NCBI RefSeq assembly: GCF_022458895.1
Contig: NZ_JAINFL010000006.1
Span: 372,001-436,000 of the forward strand
Origin: Roseihalotalea indica
Lineage (GTDB): Bacteria; Bacteroidota; Bacteroidia; Cytophagales; Cyclobacteriaceae
Length of the DNA: 64,000 bases
Reading direction: 5' to 3'
Both the position numbers and the translations under genes were made by a program. Below are positions 41,538-50,518 of this stretch, one piece after another (position 1 is the first letter of the stretch; every line of letters begins with the position of its first letter). Below the pieces are notes generated by a model. The model was not told the DNA's origin. It searched no databases and saw nothing but the letters and a program-made list of their open reading frames with translations.

Positions 41538-43934
41538 ATGTTTAAAAACTACCTTATTATCGCTTTCCGAAACCTGGCAAAGCACAAAGTCTACTCGTTA
41601 ATCAATATTCTGGGGCTGGCGATCGGCATGGCAGCCTGTCTGGTCATTTTCCTTTTTATCAGCGATGAGCTTAGCTTCGACGGCTTTCATCAAAAGAAAG
41701 CTCAGATATACCGACTGGATGAAGTGCAATCTTTTGAGGGAATGAGCCCGCAGAATGTGGCTTTGTCTATGCCAGGTATGGGGCCCAACCTGCTGAATGA
41801 GATGCCGGAGATTGCTGATTTTACCCGGTTCTGGAATTGGGATAATATGCTCTATCAGCAGGAAGAGCGGGAATTGCTGGTGCAGCGAACGGCGGTGGTA
41901 GATTCAACCTTTCTTCAGATTTTCGACTTTTCATTGATTCAGGGCGATCGCCAGACTGCTTTAGCTGAGCCTTATAGCGTGCTTATGACTGAGGAAACCG
42001 CGTTGAAATTCTTCGGCCGAACCGATGTGCTGAGCGAGCAATTGGTGATTAATGACCAAAACTTTAAGGTGACTGGTATATTGCAAGACGTACCAGAAAG
42101 CTCTCATCTACAATTTGATGCATTGATCTCCATCAATACCGTAACCCGGGAAAACCCTGAGTTTAACGACCGTTGGGGTTCTAATTTTATGGTCACCTAT
42201 CTGCTATTAGAGCCTCAGGCGGATGTTGAGCAGCTGGAAAGTAAGTTTCCGCAGTTTTTGATAGATCATATGGGAGAAGATGCTATCGAAGCGTATACGC
42301 TGTTTCTTCAGCCCCTTTCAGACGTGCACCTGGGCTCTATGAATATTGAGCACGATTATCAGAATTACCGGAAGTTTGACCGAACATACATCAAGGTCTT
42401 TTCTATACTGGCCTTTTTTGTGTTAGTAATCGCCAGCATTAACTTCATGAATCTATCCGTGGCCCGCTCGGCAACCCGGGCTCGCGAGGTTGGAATCCGG
42501 AAAGCGATTGGTGCCTTAAGAAAGCAGCTCATCCGGCAGTTTTTAGGTGAATCAGTCTTGCTGACCTTTATTGCTCTCATATTAGCGTTAGTGATTGCTG
42601 CTTCGTTTATTCCCTATCTTAATTCATTAACCAATCGGTCCTTATCGCTGCTCACAGTGGCCGAACACGGTGGAATGGTGGTTGCTATCCTTGGGGTGGC
42701 TTGTATCGTAGGAGTTCTTTCCGGTGCTTATCCAGCTTTTTTCCTGTCATCCTATCAGGCGGCTAAAGTATTAAAAGGGCGCATTGAAAGCCTGAGCCGA
42801 AAGTCGTTTTTGCGAAATGGCCTGGTGGTTGTACAATTCTCCATTGCCATTGCGCTGATTGTGGGCACGGTGCTGGCTGTTCAGCAGCTTCAGTTTATGA
42901 AAAGCAAAGATATTGGGTTTGATAAGGAACAGATGATGTTGATTCCCCTTAGTAGGGAAGCCAATGAGAAATATGAAACGCTGAAAAGCGAGTTAATTAA
43001 CCGTAATGGCGTAAAGGGAGTGACCGCATCTGGCCAGCGTATGGGAAATAACCTCCATCAGACCGGAGCCAAAATGAAAACCGATACCGTGATGCGACAG
43101 CTTACCGTCTCGCAGGTAAATGTAGATCATGATTTTCTTCAGGTCTACAATATTCCGGTGAAAGAAGGGCGCGCTTTCTCCAAAGATCATTCTACCGATG
43201 CCGGGTTTGGCTTTATCATTAATCAGTCGCTGGCTGATGAGCTTGGGCTGGAAGACCCGGTAGGGGCCCGCTTCGGTTTTGGCTGGTATAATGACGATAC
43301 GCTGGGCACCATCGTCGGGGTAACCGGTGACTTTAATTTTAATTCCCTGCATCATTCGGTCAATACTTTGTGTCTGCATGTTCATCCGGAGTGGGGGTAC
43401 AGTGAGCTTTCCGTGAAGATCAACCCCGACCACATGGATCAGACCATTGGTGAGGTGGAAGACGTGTGGAACAGCTTGGTCAGTGACCGACCCTTTGAGT
43501 ACTCATTTCTGGATGAGCACTTTGAGTCGCTGTACCGTTCTGATGAGCAGATGAGCAGCATTGTATCGATCATAGCGGGTTTGGCAATCATTATTGCCTG
43601 TTTGGGTTTGTTTGGTCTGGCCTCGATTACTACTGAACAGCGTACCAAGGAGATTGGCATTCGAAAGGTACTAGGGGCATCCTTGTCGCAACTACTATTG
43701 GTATTGTCACGGAATTTTGCTGTGCTGGTTATGCTGGCTTTCCTTATAGCGGTACCGATAAGCTACTTTCTGGTACGAGAATGGCTGGATGGTTTTGCTT
43801 TCAGAATATCTATTGGAGTCTGGGTGTTTCTATTTGCCGGGGTAATTTCCTTTTTAGTAGCCATGACAACTATTAGCTTCCAAACGGCTAGGGCGGCTCT
43901 AGCCAATCCGGTAGAAAGCTTGCGGAGCGAATGA
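41538..43934 (+). CDS. FtsX/MacB-type permease, tandem two-module, without prefix domain
   Basis: 798 residues. It starts directly with MFKNYLIIAFRNLAKHKVYS, the helix INILGLAIGMAACLVIFLF, and two MacB/FtsX modules (REVGIRKAIGALRKQL; RTKEIGIRKVLGASLSQL), ending SLRSE. It lacks the N-terminal prefix of its neighbours. ATG at 41538 is preferred to a frame extension of 31 residues. Although it lies between the two PadR operons, its upstream region carries a sigma-54-like promoter and paired sites. It is therefore probably regulated like the permease at 25643 and not by PadR. Confidence 0.9.
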   Translation: MFKNYLIIAFRNLAKHKVYSLINILGLAIGMAACLVIFLFISDELSFDGFHQKKAQIYRLDEVQSFEGMSPQNVALSMPGMGPNLLNEMPEIADFTRFWNWDNMLYQQEERELLVQRTAVVDSTFLQIFDFSLIQGDRQTALAEPYSVLMTEETALKFFGRTDVLSEQLVINDQNFKVTGILQDVPESSHLQFDALISINTVTRENPEFNDRWGSNFMVTYLLLEPQADVEQLESKFPQFLIDHMGEDAIEAYTLFLQPLSDVHLGSMNIEHDYQNYRKFDRTYIKVFSILAFFVLVIASINFMNLSVARSATRAREVGIRKAIGALRKQLIRQFLGESVLLTFIALILALVIAASFIPYLNSLTNRSLSLLTVAEHGGMVVAILGVACIVGVLSGAYPAFFLSSYQAAKVLKGRIESLSRKSFLRNGLVVVQFSIAIALIVGTVLAVQQLQFMKSKDIGFDKEQMMLIPLSREANEKYETLKSELINRNGVKGVTASGQRMGNNLHQTGAKMKTDTVMRQLTVSQVNVDHDFLQVYNIPVKEGRAFSKDHSTDAGFGFIINQSLADELGLEDPVGARFGFGWYNDDTLGTIVGVTGDFNFNSLHHSVNTLCLHVHPEWGYSELSVKINPDHMDQTIGEVEDVWNSLVSDRPFEYSFLDEHFESLYRSDEQMSSIVSIIAGLAIIIACLGLFGLASITTEQRTKEIGIRKVLGASLSQLLLVLSRNFAVLVMLAFLIAVPISYFLVREWLDGFAFRISIGVWVFLFAGVISFLVAMTTISFQTARAALANPVESLRSE

Positions 43935-43937
43935 TTA

Positions 43938-44026
43938 ATGACTGATGATTGGTGGTTAAGGTAACAATTAATAATTTGTCATCAGTCATCAGTCATCAGT
44001 CATCAGTCATCAGTCATCAGTCATCA
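43938..44026. repeat. 7-bp tandem repeat GTCATCA x7 with upstream inverted copy
   Basis: Seven exact GTCATCA units lie at 43978-44026. ATGACTGATGA at 43938-43948 is complementary to the array and can fold onto it. It separates the permease at 41538 from the second PadR gene. Confidence 0.88.
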
Positions 44027-44037
44027 AAATTTGTTGA

Positions 44038-44089
44038 TTTACTTAACAAAAGTAAAAATAATATATTATATTCATATTTGTTAAGTAAA
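44038..44089 (+). promoter_or_regulatory. PadR operator candidate: 13-bp perfect inverted repeat
   Basis: TTTACTTAACAAA (44038-44050) and TTTGTTAAGTAAA (44077-44089) are exact complements, 26 bases apart, just before the second PadR start. The AACAAA/TTTGTT ends and an internal TAAAAATA are shared with the operator of the first PadR gene. Confidence 0.7.
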
Positions 44090-44096
44090 TAACCTG

Positions 44097-44426
44097 ATGA
44101 TGAAAGAACAATCTCTGGGTGAATTTGAAGAACTGGTACTGCTGATGGTAGCGGCACTGCATGATGAAGCTTATGGAGTAGCAATACTAGAAGGATTAGA
44201 AGAGAAAATGGACAAAAGCTTGAATATCAGTGCTATTCACGTAGCACTGAAGCGGATGGAGGATAAGGGCTTTGTCAAGTCTCGCTTTGGTGGAATAACC
44301 CAGGAACGGGGAGGGCGGCGGAAAAAGTTCTACGTGGTTACCGCCCTTGGCAAACGCCTGCTTGATCAGCAATACGCGCTGCGCACCAGTATCTATCAGC
44401 AAATTCCGAAAATATCCTTCGGCTGA
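44097..44426 (+). CDS. PadR-family transcriptional regulator
   Basis: 109 residues, PadR winged helix: LGEFEELVLLMVAALHDEAYGV, LNISAIHVALKRMEDKGFVKSRFG, and the wing ERGGRRKKFYVVTALGKRLL. It is a clear paralog of the regulator at 32894. Its stop TGA overlaps the ATG of the next permease by one base, showing tight translational coupling. A perfect 13-bp inverted repeat lies just upstream and is the likely autoregulatory operator. Two in-frame ATGs (44097, 44100) are possible starts. Confidence 0.92.
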   Translation: MMKEQSLGEFEELVLLMVAALHDEAYGVAILEGLEEKMDKSLNISAIHVALKRMEDKGFVKSRFGGITQERGGRRKKFYVVTALGKRLLDQQYALRTSIYQQIPKISFG

Positions 44427-47053
44427 TGAATCCGCTACCACCTAAAAAAGCACTACACTTCCTGCGCTGGTTCTGCCGGGAAGATTATCTTGAAGAGATA
44501 GAAGGCAATCTGTTGGAAATTTATGAGCAACAGCATCGAGAATCCCCTGCCAAAGCCAAACGGCAGTTTACTTGGAATGTGTTAAGGCACTTCCGACTGG
44601 CTTTTATAAAATCATTCTCGTTTCATTCACAAACCTCATCGGGTATGCTCCACAACTATTTTAAAATTGCTTGGCGTAGTATGCTGAAGCAGAAATTATA
44701 CGCTACTGTTAATATCAGCGGACTGTCGGTGGGGTTAAGCTGCTTTTTATTGATCTTTCTCTATGTACAGCACGAACTTTCCTACGACCGCTTCTTCTCA
44801 AATGCTGATCGTATTTATCGAGTATACCAAAGACAGGCAGGTAATGAGTACATGGGTTCGGATTACTTTGGGGTCACTCCGGCCGGTCTGGCCCGCGCAT
44901 TGGAAGATGAAGTTCCGGAAGTAGTCCAGGCCACAACCCTAGAGGGGCACAGTGCTTTGCTTGGAGAAGAAGATAACTACTACTTTGAGCGGGGATTGCT
45001 CACCGATACTCATTTCTTTGAAGTTCTTCCGTATGAGCTGGTGGAAGGAAATCCTCAGACCGCCCTAAGCGATCCCCAGAATATCATACTGACCGAATCG
45101 CTGGCTCGAAAGATTTTTGGAAGTACGGATGCCATCGGAAAACAACTCACCGTCAATAAGGAGCAATTGTACGCTTCTGCCGACAGGATGGGTCAATACT
45201 TAACTGTAACCGGCATCGTGGCCGATCCGCCGACCAATTCCACGATACAATTTACCTACTTAGCGTCGATTCAGTCAAACTCCCGGTACGTAAAAGAAAG
45301 GGAGATGACATCCTGGGACTCGAACAACTATTACACCTTCTTCACTTTGGCGGATAACGCCACCCCCCAGGGGCTGGATGAAAAATTGTCCGACATCCAC
45401 CAAAAGTATGTCGATTACGGTGAGAATTTTCCTTTCGAGGGGAGCTACCACTCGCAATCGCTGAACGAACTGCATCTGGAAACCCGACCGAACTTTGATA
45501 TAGGCACTAAAGGGAATACCCGCTACATACAGTTGTTTTCCCTTATTGCCGGGATGGTACTGCTGCTGGCCTGTATCAACTACGTCAATCTGGCCCTGGC
45601 ACGATCTATCAAACGGGCTGCTGAAGTGGGGCTCCGAAAAGTAGTGGGGGCTCGACGTATTCAACTTATCAGTCAGTTTATCGGTGAATCAGTATTCATC
45701 GCGGGTATAGCGTTGGGGCTGGCGTTAGTACTTTGCCACCTGTTGCTACCGGTCTTCAATCGTTTTTTTGAACGCACGCTGGAGCTGAATCTGCTGGCGA
45801 ATACCTGGCTTCTACCCAGCCTGGTAGGATTGGTGGTAGTGGTAGGTGTTCTATCGGGTGCTTATCCGGCGTTTCGGATGGCCTCCCTACGGCCGGTACA
45901 GGTACTGAAAGGGTCAGTCAGTCGGAAGTCCTCCAAAATATCTTTCCAACACTGGCTGATGATTGGACAGTATACGGTGTCCATTGTCTTGATTATCGGT
46001 AGTATTGTTATTTACCGCCAGTTTCAATTTATCCGAAACAAAGAACTGGGGTTCGACAAGGATTATATAGTCACCATCCCGGTACAGAATGCCTCGTTGA
46101 GTAACCAGTACGAAAACCTGAAGCAGGAGTGGCTGGCATACCCCAAAGTAGTATCAGCAACCGGTTCTTCAAGTCTACCGACCAATATCAGTTCCCAGAC
46201 CATTCTCACCGATGATGCCATTACAGATGAGGAATTAATTATTTATCAGTCATGGGTGGATTATGACTACTTAAAGGTGTTCGGTATGGAGCTCGTTGCC
46301 GGCCGTATCTTTTCTCGGGATTATCCAACCGATGCCGAGGAAGCCTGTATTTTCAACGAAGCCGCAGTCCGAGCATTGGGATGGACACCCGAGGAAGCTA
46401 TCGGTAAGCAATTTGTTCGCGATAGTGTGGAAACCATTATCGGAGTAGTGAAGGATTTTCATATGCATTCCCTGCACTCCTCTATTGCGCCTCTTATGCT
46501 GCAATTAAGAACCGGCTTTTCTTCTTACTTCTCCATAAAGGTGCGCCCCGAGAATCTGAGTGAAACGCTGAGCTTTGTTGAGGCCAGTATAAAACCTCAT
46601 ACTCCTTTTCCCTATGAGTATCAGTTTCTGGACGAGCGGTTTGACCAACTGTACCAGTCGGACCAGCGATTGGGTGAAATATTTGGGTTTTTTACGGTGC
46701 TATCCATTCTGGTTGCCTCGTTGGGCCTGTTCGGGATGGCGGCCTTCACCGCCGGGCAGCGCACCAAAGAAATTGGTATTCGTAAGGTATTGGGGGCTTC
46801 AGTAGGGAGTATTATACAATTGCTGTCTCAGGATTTTATAAAGCTGGTCTTCGTGGGTTTTGTGGTGGCGGTGCCCCTGGCCTGGTATGTCATGCAACAA
46901 TGGCTGGCTGACTTTGCCTACCGCGTTGAACTTAGCTGGTGGATATTCGGCTTGGCCGGGTTACTGGCCCTGCTGGTAGCAATCGTGACGGTCAGTTCTC
47001 AATCCTATAAAGCCGCACTATCGAATCCGGTTGACTCCCTGCGTAATGAATGA
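44426..47053 (+). CDS. Permease-prefix FtsX/MacB-type transporter, PadR operon 2, first copy
   Basis: 875 residues. The prefix domain (PPKKALHFLRWFCREDYLEEI, EGNLLEIYE) is a variant of the operon 1 type, with Cys in WFCR and EGNL in place of EGDL. Then come helix ATVNISGLSVGLSCFLLIFLY, two MacB/FtsX modules (EVGLRKVVGARRIQL; RTKEIGIRKVLGASVGSI), and C-terminus SLRNE. It overlaps the PadR stop by one base and the next permease by eight bases. No ATPase gene is present. Confidence 0.9.
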   Translation: MNPLPPKKALHFLRWFCREDYLEEIEGNLLEIYEQQHRESPAKAKRQFTWNVLRHFRLAFIKSFSFHSQTSSGMLHNYFKIAWRSMLKQKLYATVNISGLSVGLSCFLLIFLYVQHELSYDRFFSNADRIYRVYQRQAGNEYMGSDYFGVTPAGLARALEDEVPEVVQATTLEGHSALLGEEDNYYFERGLLTDTHFFEVLPYELVEGNPQTALSDPQNIILTESLARKIFGSTDAIGKQLTVNKEQLYASADRMGQYLTVTGIVADPPTNSTIQFTYLASIQSNSRYVKEREMTSWDSNNYYTFFTLADNATPQGLDEKLSDIHQKYVDYGENFPFEGSYHSQSLNELHLETRPNFDIGTKGNTRYIQLFSLIAGMVLLLACINYVNLALARSIKRAAEVGLRKVVGARRIQLISQFIGESVFIAGIALGLALVLCHLLLPVFNRFFERTLELNLLANTWLLPSLVGLVVVVGVLSGAYPAFRMASLRPVQVLKGSVSRKSSKISFQHWLMIGQYTVSIVLIIGSIVIYRQFQFIRNKELGFDKDYIVTIPVQNASLSNQYENLKQEWLAYPKVVSATGSSSLPTNISSQTILTDDAITDEELIIYQSWVDYDYLKVFGMELVAGRIFSRDYPTDAEEACIFNEAAVRALGWTPEEAIGKQFVRDSVETIIGVVKDFHMHSLHSSIAPLMLQLRTGFSSYFSIKVRPENLSETLSFVEASIKPHTPFPYEYQFLDERFDQLYQSDQRLGEIFGFFTVLSILVASLGLFGMAAFTAGQRTKEIGIRKVLGASVGSIIQLLSQDFIKLVFVGFVVAVPLAWYVMQQWLADFAYRVELSWWIFGLAGLLALLVAIVTVSSQSYKAALSNPVDSLRNE

Positions 47054-49643
47054 TTATCCTACGCCACCAAAAAATGCATTACACTTCCTGCGCTGGTTCT
47101 GCCGGGATGAATATATCGAGGAGATTGAGGGAAATTTGGTTGAGCTTTTTGAAAAAGAACATCAATATTCACCACAAAAAGCTAATAGGACCTTCACCTT
47201 AAACGTACTCCGGCATTTTCGGCCGATGTTCATACGTTCTTTCCAATTTGATAATACATTAACCCAACCCGTAATGATAAAACATAACCTTCTTCTTGCC
47301 CTCCGAAACTTTCAGCGCTATAAAAGCTCATTCTTCATTAACCTGATTGGCCTATCCACTGGTTTGGCTTGTGTCTTATTTATTTATCTGTGGGTCACTG
47401 ATGAGTTGAGCGTAGATAAGTTTCATGAACAGGACAGCCAGCTTTACCAGATTATGGAAAATGTTGATCAGGCTGGTGGAATGATTACCCGACAAACCAC
47501 TTCCGGACCTACTGCCCAAGCGCTGGTTAGCGAAATGCCGGAAGTAGAAAATGCGGTCACCACCACCTCGGACCATGTCATGAGCTTTATGCTTTCCGTA
47601 GGTGATGAGGATATTGAAGCTGATGGGTTTTATGCGAGTATGGATTTCTTTCAGGTGTTCTCTTATGATCTGGTACAAGGTGACAAAGCGCAGGTGTTAT
47701 CCGATAAAAAAAGTATTGTAATCTCGGAAGCATTGGCCAGAAGCTTATTTGGGACAGCCGAAAATGTGGTGGGTAATATTATTGAGGTGCAGCATGAAAA
47801 AGAATACCAGGTTTCCGGAGTTTTTGAGAATGTACCGGCTCGCTCATCAGTCCAATTCGATTTTGTATTAACTTTTGAAGGCTTTTGGGACGAGAACGAG
47901 TGGGTGACTAACTGGTTTAATACGGCCCCTCAAACCTATGTTTTATTTAAAGAAGGAACAGATATAGCCCAATTCAACCAGAAAATTGCTGATCTGGTAA
48001 GAATTAAAACGGATGGGCAGGCTGATCATCGTACGCCGTTTGCTACTAAATACTCTAATGCCTATTTATATAATCAATATGAAAATGGCGTGCAGTCGGG
48101 CGGGCGTATTGAATATGTACAATTATTTTCAATAATCGCATTGTTTATTCTGCTCATCGCCTGCATCAATTTTATGAATTTATCTACGGCTCGAGCTTCC
48201 CGGCGTATGAAGGAGGTGGGGGTCAAGAAGGCAATTGGCGCGCGACGGACTACACTTATTTTCCAGTATCTGGGAGAATCGCTGTTGCTGGTTTTTCTTT
48301 CACTGTTGCTGGCATTGCTTCTGGTTGGCGTATTTCTTCCCCAGTTCAATGATATTACCGAAAAGCAACTTACGCTTACCCTGGATATTACTTTTTCCCT
48401 TTCCCTCTTAGGAATTGTTTTGCTCACTGGATTGGTTGCTGGAAGCTACCCGGCCCTCTATCTATCCGGATTCAACCCGGCCAAAGTGTTAAAAGGGAAG
48501 TTAAATAACCTGGCGGGTGAGGTTTGGATACGGAAAGGATTGGTGGTTTTTCAGTTTACCTTATCGGTTATTCTAATCGTATCCGTTTGGGTCGTTTATA
48601 AGCAGATAGAGTACGTTCAAAATCAGAGTTTGGGATACGAAAAAGATAACATTCTACTGCTTAATCGGGAGGGGCCATTACGTGATGCGGAGAAGTTAAA
48701 CACGTTTCTGGAAGAAGCTAGGCGTATTCCGGGAGTATTGGATGCTTCAAGCAGTGAGCATGACATGACCGGGCACAATGGGGGAACCTACGGTGTGGTC
48801 TGGCCCGGGAAAGACCCGGAAGACAGAACTGAGTTTGAGCGAGTAGCCGTCGGTTACGATATGATTGAAATGTTGGGAATTGAGATGCAGGCAGGTCGCA
48901 GCTTTTCCGAAGAGTTTAGTTCAGAAAACGCAAAAATTATCTTCAACGAAGCTGCTATTGAATTTATGGGCCTTACTGATCCCATTGGTAAAGTTGTGCA
49001 GTTATGGGGAGAGGATAAAGAAATTATTGGTGTAGCAAAAGATTTTCATTTTGATTCTTTTCGGGAAGAGGTAAAGCCCTTGTTCTTTCGTTTTTCGCCC
49101 GAGTCAACCAATTATATCATGGCTAAGGTTGAGGCCGGGAGAGAACGAGAAGCCATTGAGAGCCTTCAGCGGCTATTTAATGATTTCAATGTAGGTTTTA
49201 CGTTTAATTACCGCTTTCTGGATGAAGATTACCAGGCACTGTATGTGGCTGAACAGCGCGTGTCTACTTTGTCAAAATATTTTGCCGGTATTGCCATTCT
49301 TATCTCCTGCTTAGGTCTATTTGGTCTGGCTTCTTTTATGGCAGAAAGGAGACTGAAGGAGATAGGTATTCGCAAAGTGCTGGGTTCCAGCAGCATCAAT
49401 ATTGTGTATTTATTATCAGCAGGCTTCACTAAAATGGTACTGATAGCCATATTCATTGCATTACCAATTAGCTATTTTATTACTCAGCAGTGGTTACAGG
49501 GTTTTGCTTTCAGCATTGATCTGGAATGGTGGTACTTCGCCGGTGCAGGAGTGGTTGCATTGGTTATTGCCTGGTTTACTGTGGGGGTGCAGACAATTAA
49601 AGCTGCCAACGTGAATCCCGTTCAGTGCCTAAAGGATGAATAG
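47046..49643 (+). CDS. Permease-prefix FtsX/MacB-type transporter, PadR operon 2, second copy (CLKDE type)
   Basis: 865 residues. The prefix domain is PPKNALHFLRWFCRDEYIEEI with EGNLVELFE, like its operon neighbour. The transporter body is closest to the CLKDE-type copy at 38663: INLIGLSTGLACVLFIYLWV, VDELSVDKFHEQ-like, LKEIGIRKVLGSSSIN, end CLKDE. So prefix and body have different nearest relatives. ATG at 47046 overlaps the previous gene by 8 bases. It ends the operon. Confidence 0.9.
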   Translation: MNDYPTPPKNALHFLRWFCRDEYIEEIEGNLVELFEKEHQYSPQKANRTFTLNVLRHFRPMFIRSFQFDNTLTQPVMIKHNLLLALRNFQRYKSSFFINLIGLSTGLACVLFIYLWVTDELSVDKFHEQDSQLYQIMENVDQAGGMITRQTTSGPTAQALVSEMPEVENAVTTTSDHVMSFMLSVGDEDIEADGFYASMDFFQVFSYDLVQGDKAQVLSDKKSIVISEALARSLFGTAENVVGNIIEVQHEKEYQVSGVFENVPARSSVQFDFVLTFEGFWDENEWVTNWFNTAPQTYVLFKEGTDIAQFNQKIADLVRIKTDGQADHRTPFATKYSNAYLYNQYENGVQSGGRIEYVQLFSIIALFILLIACINFMNLSTARASRRMKEVGVKKAIGARRTTLIFQYLGESLLLVFLSLLLALLLVGVFLPQFNDITEKQLTLTLDITFSLSLLGIVLLTGLVAGSYPALYLSGFNPAKVLKGKLNNLAGEVWIRKGLVVFQFTLSVILIVSVWVVYKQIEYVQNQSLGYEKDNILLLNREGPLRDAEKLNTFLEEARRIPGVLDASSSEHDMTGHNGGTYGVVWPGKDPEDRTEFERVAVGYDMIEMLGIEMQAGRSFSEEFSSENAKIIFNEAAIEFMGLTDPIGKVVQLWGEDKEIIGVAKDFHFDSFREEVKPLFFRFSPESTNYIMAKVEAGREREAIESLQRLFNDFNVGFTFNYRFLDEDYQALYVAEQRVSTLSKYFAGIAILISCLGLFGLASFMAERRLKEIGIRKVLGSSSINIVYLLSAGFTKMVLIAIFIALPISYFITQQWLQGFAFSIDLEWWYFAGAGVVALVIAWFTVGVQTIKAANVNPVQCLKDE

Positions 49644-49693
49644 AGCAGGTTAACACTAGCTAGACAACGATGATAGGCAGAAAGTAAGTGTAT

Positions 49694-50449
49694 TTATTTG
49701 CTTACAATTGCCCGGATTTGCTGAGCCAGCCACTCCGGGTCTTCTAATGGAATTAAATGTCCTATCTGATCAGTACTGATAAGTTTGGCCTGGGGGAGTA
49801 ATCCGATAACATCACTTAGAATGGATTTATAGGGAATAGCCGGGTCATCTTTAGAGGCAATAACGCTAACGGGCACCTTCACTTTCGGTAAATGCCCTTC
49901 AATAGAATGGTTCATCCCATCCTGCAACCACCATATCCAGGTCGGATGATCAATGATTAATTGAGTATAGGTAGCTAGCTTCTTTTTTTCTTCGGATAAA
50001 GATTTGATAGAGGCTTGTTTTACTGTTTTTTCTGCTTCTTGTAGATTAGGATGTTGTAGCATTCGCTCTTTCTCCTCCTCTGGCATGGGTTCGGTGGTGG
50101 GAGGGGAAGGGGCTACTAAAATCACTTGCTCAGTATTGAGTTCAGGATGTTGAGCGGCTACTTCCAGTGATAGCTTTCCGCTCATGGAGTGGCCTATCAG
50201 GGTGCAGGAATCAACATCATGTTCCAGAAGCGTCTTAGCAATCCATTGGGCAAAATGGTCAATTGTTGGTTGTTGGAGGGGCGGTGTATCACCGAAGCCG
50301 GGCAAATTCAACGCAATGCACTGATAGTCGTTACAGAGGTGCTCAATTGTCCATTGCCAACTACTAGCGGCTCCACCAAAATAATGTAGAAAAACCAAGG
50401 TCTTTCCCTGCTGGCCCCATTTTATGAAGCTATCAGATTCCTGTTCCAT
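49694..50449 (-). CDS. Alpha/beta-fold hydrolase
   Basis: 251 residues. The nucleophile elbow is GHSMSGKLS, the acid is in ASKDDPAIP, and the His is in DQIGHLIPLEDP. The oxyanion region LVFLHYFGGAASSWQW starts the fold. It is probably cytoplasmic, with no signal peptide. The family includes esterases, haloperoxidase-like and C-C hydrolases; the substrate is not clear. It is convergent with the last permease. An intrinsic terminator separates it from the SDR gene upstream on the same strand. Confidence 0.88.
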   Translation of the reverse strand: MEQESDSFIKWGQQGKTLVFLHYFGGAASSWQWTIEHLCNDYQCIALNLPGFGDTPPLQQPTIDHFAQWIAKTLLEHDVDSCTLIGHSMSGKLSLEVAAQHPELNTEQVILVAPSPPTTEPMPEEEKERMLQHPNLQEAEKTVKQASIKSLSEEKKKLATYTQLIIDHPTWIWWLQDGMNHSIEGHLPKVKVPVSVIASKDDPAIPYKSILSDVIGLLPQAKLISTDQIGHLIPLEDPEWLAQQIRAIVSK

Positions 50450-50466
50450 AATCAAGTTGTGTATAG

Positions 50467-50505
50467 AAAAAACCAGAGCGCATAAGAAAACCTTTACGCT
50501 CTGGT
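50467..50505 (-). terminator. Intrinsic terminator of the SDR gene
   Basis: Nine-base-pair arms ACCAGAGCG/CGCTCTGGT. On the minus strand the stem is followed by a run of T. It lies just after the SDR stop codon and before the hydrolase start. Confidence 0.85.
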
Positions 50506-50518
50506 GTATGATGGTATA

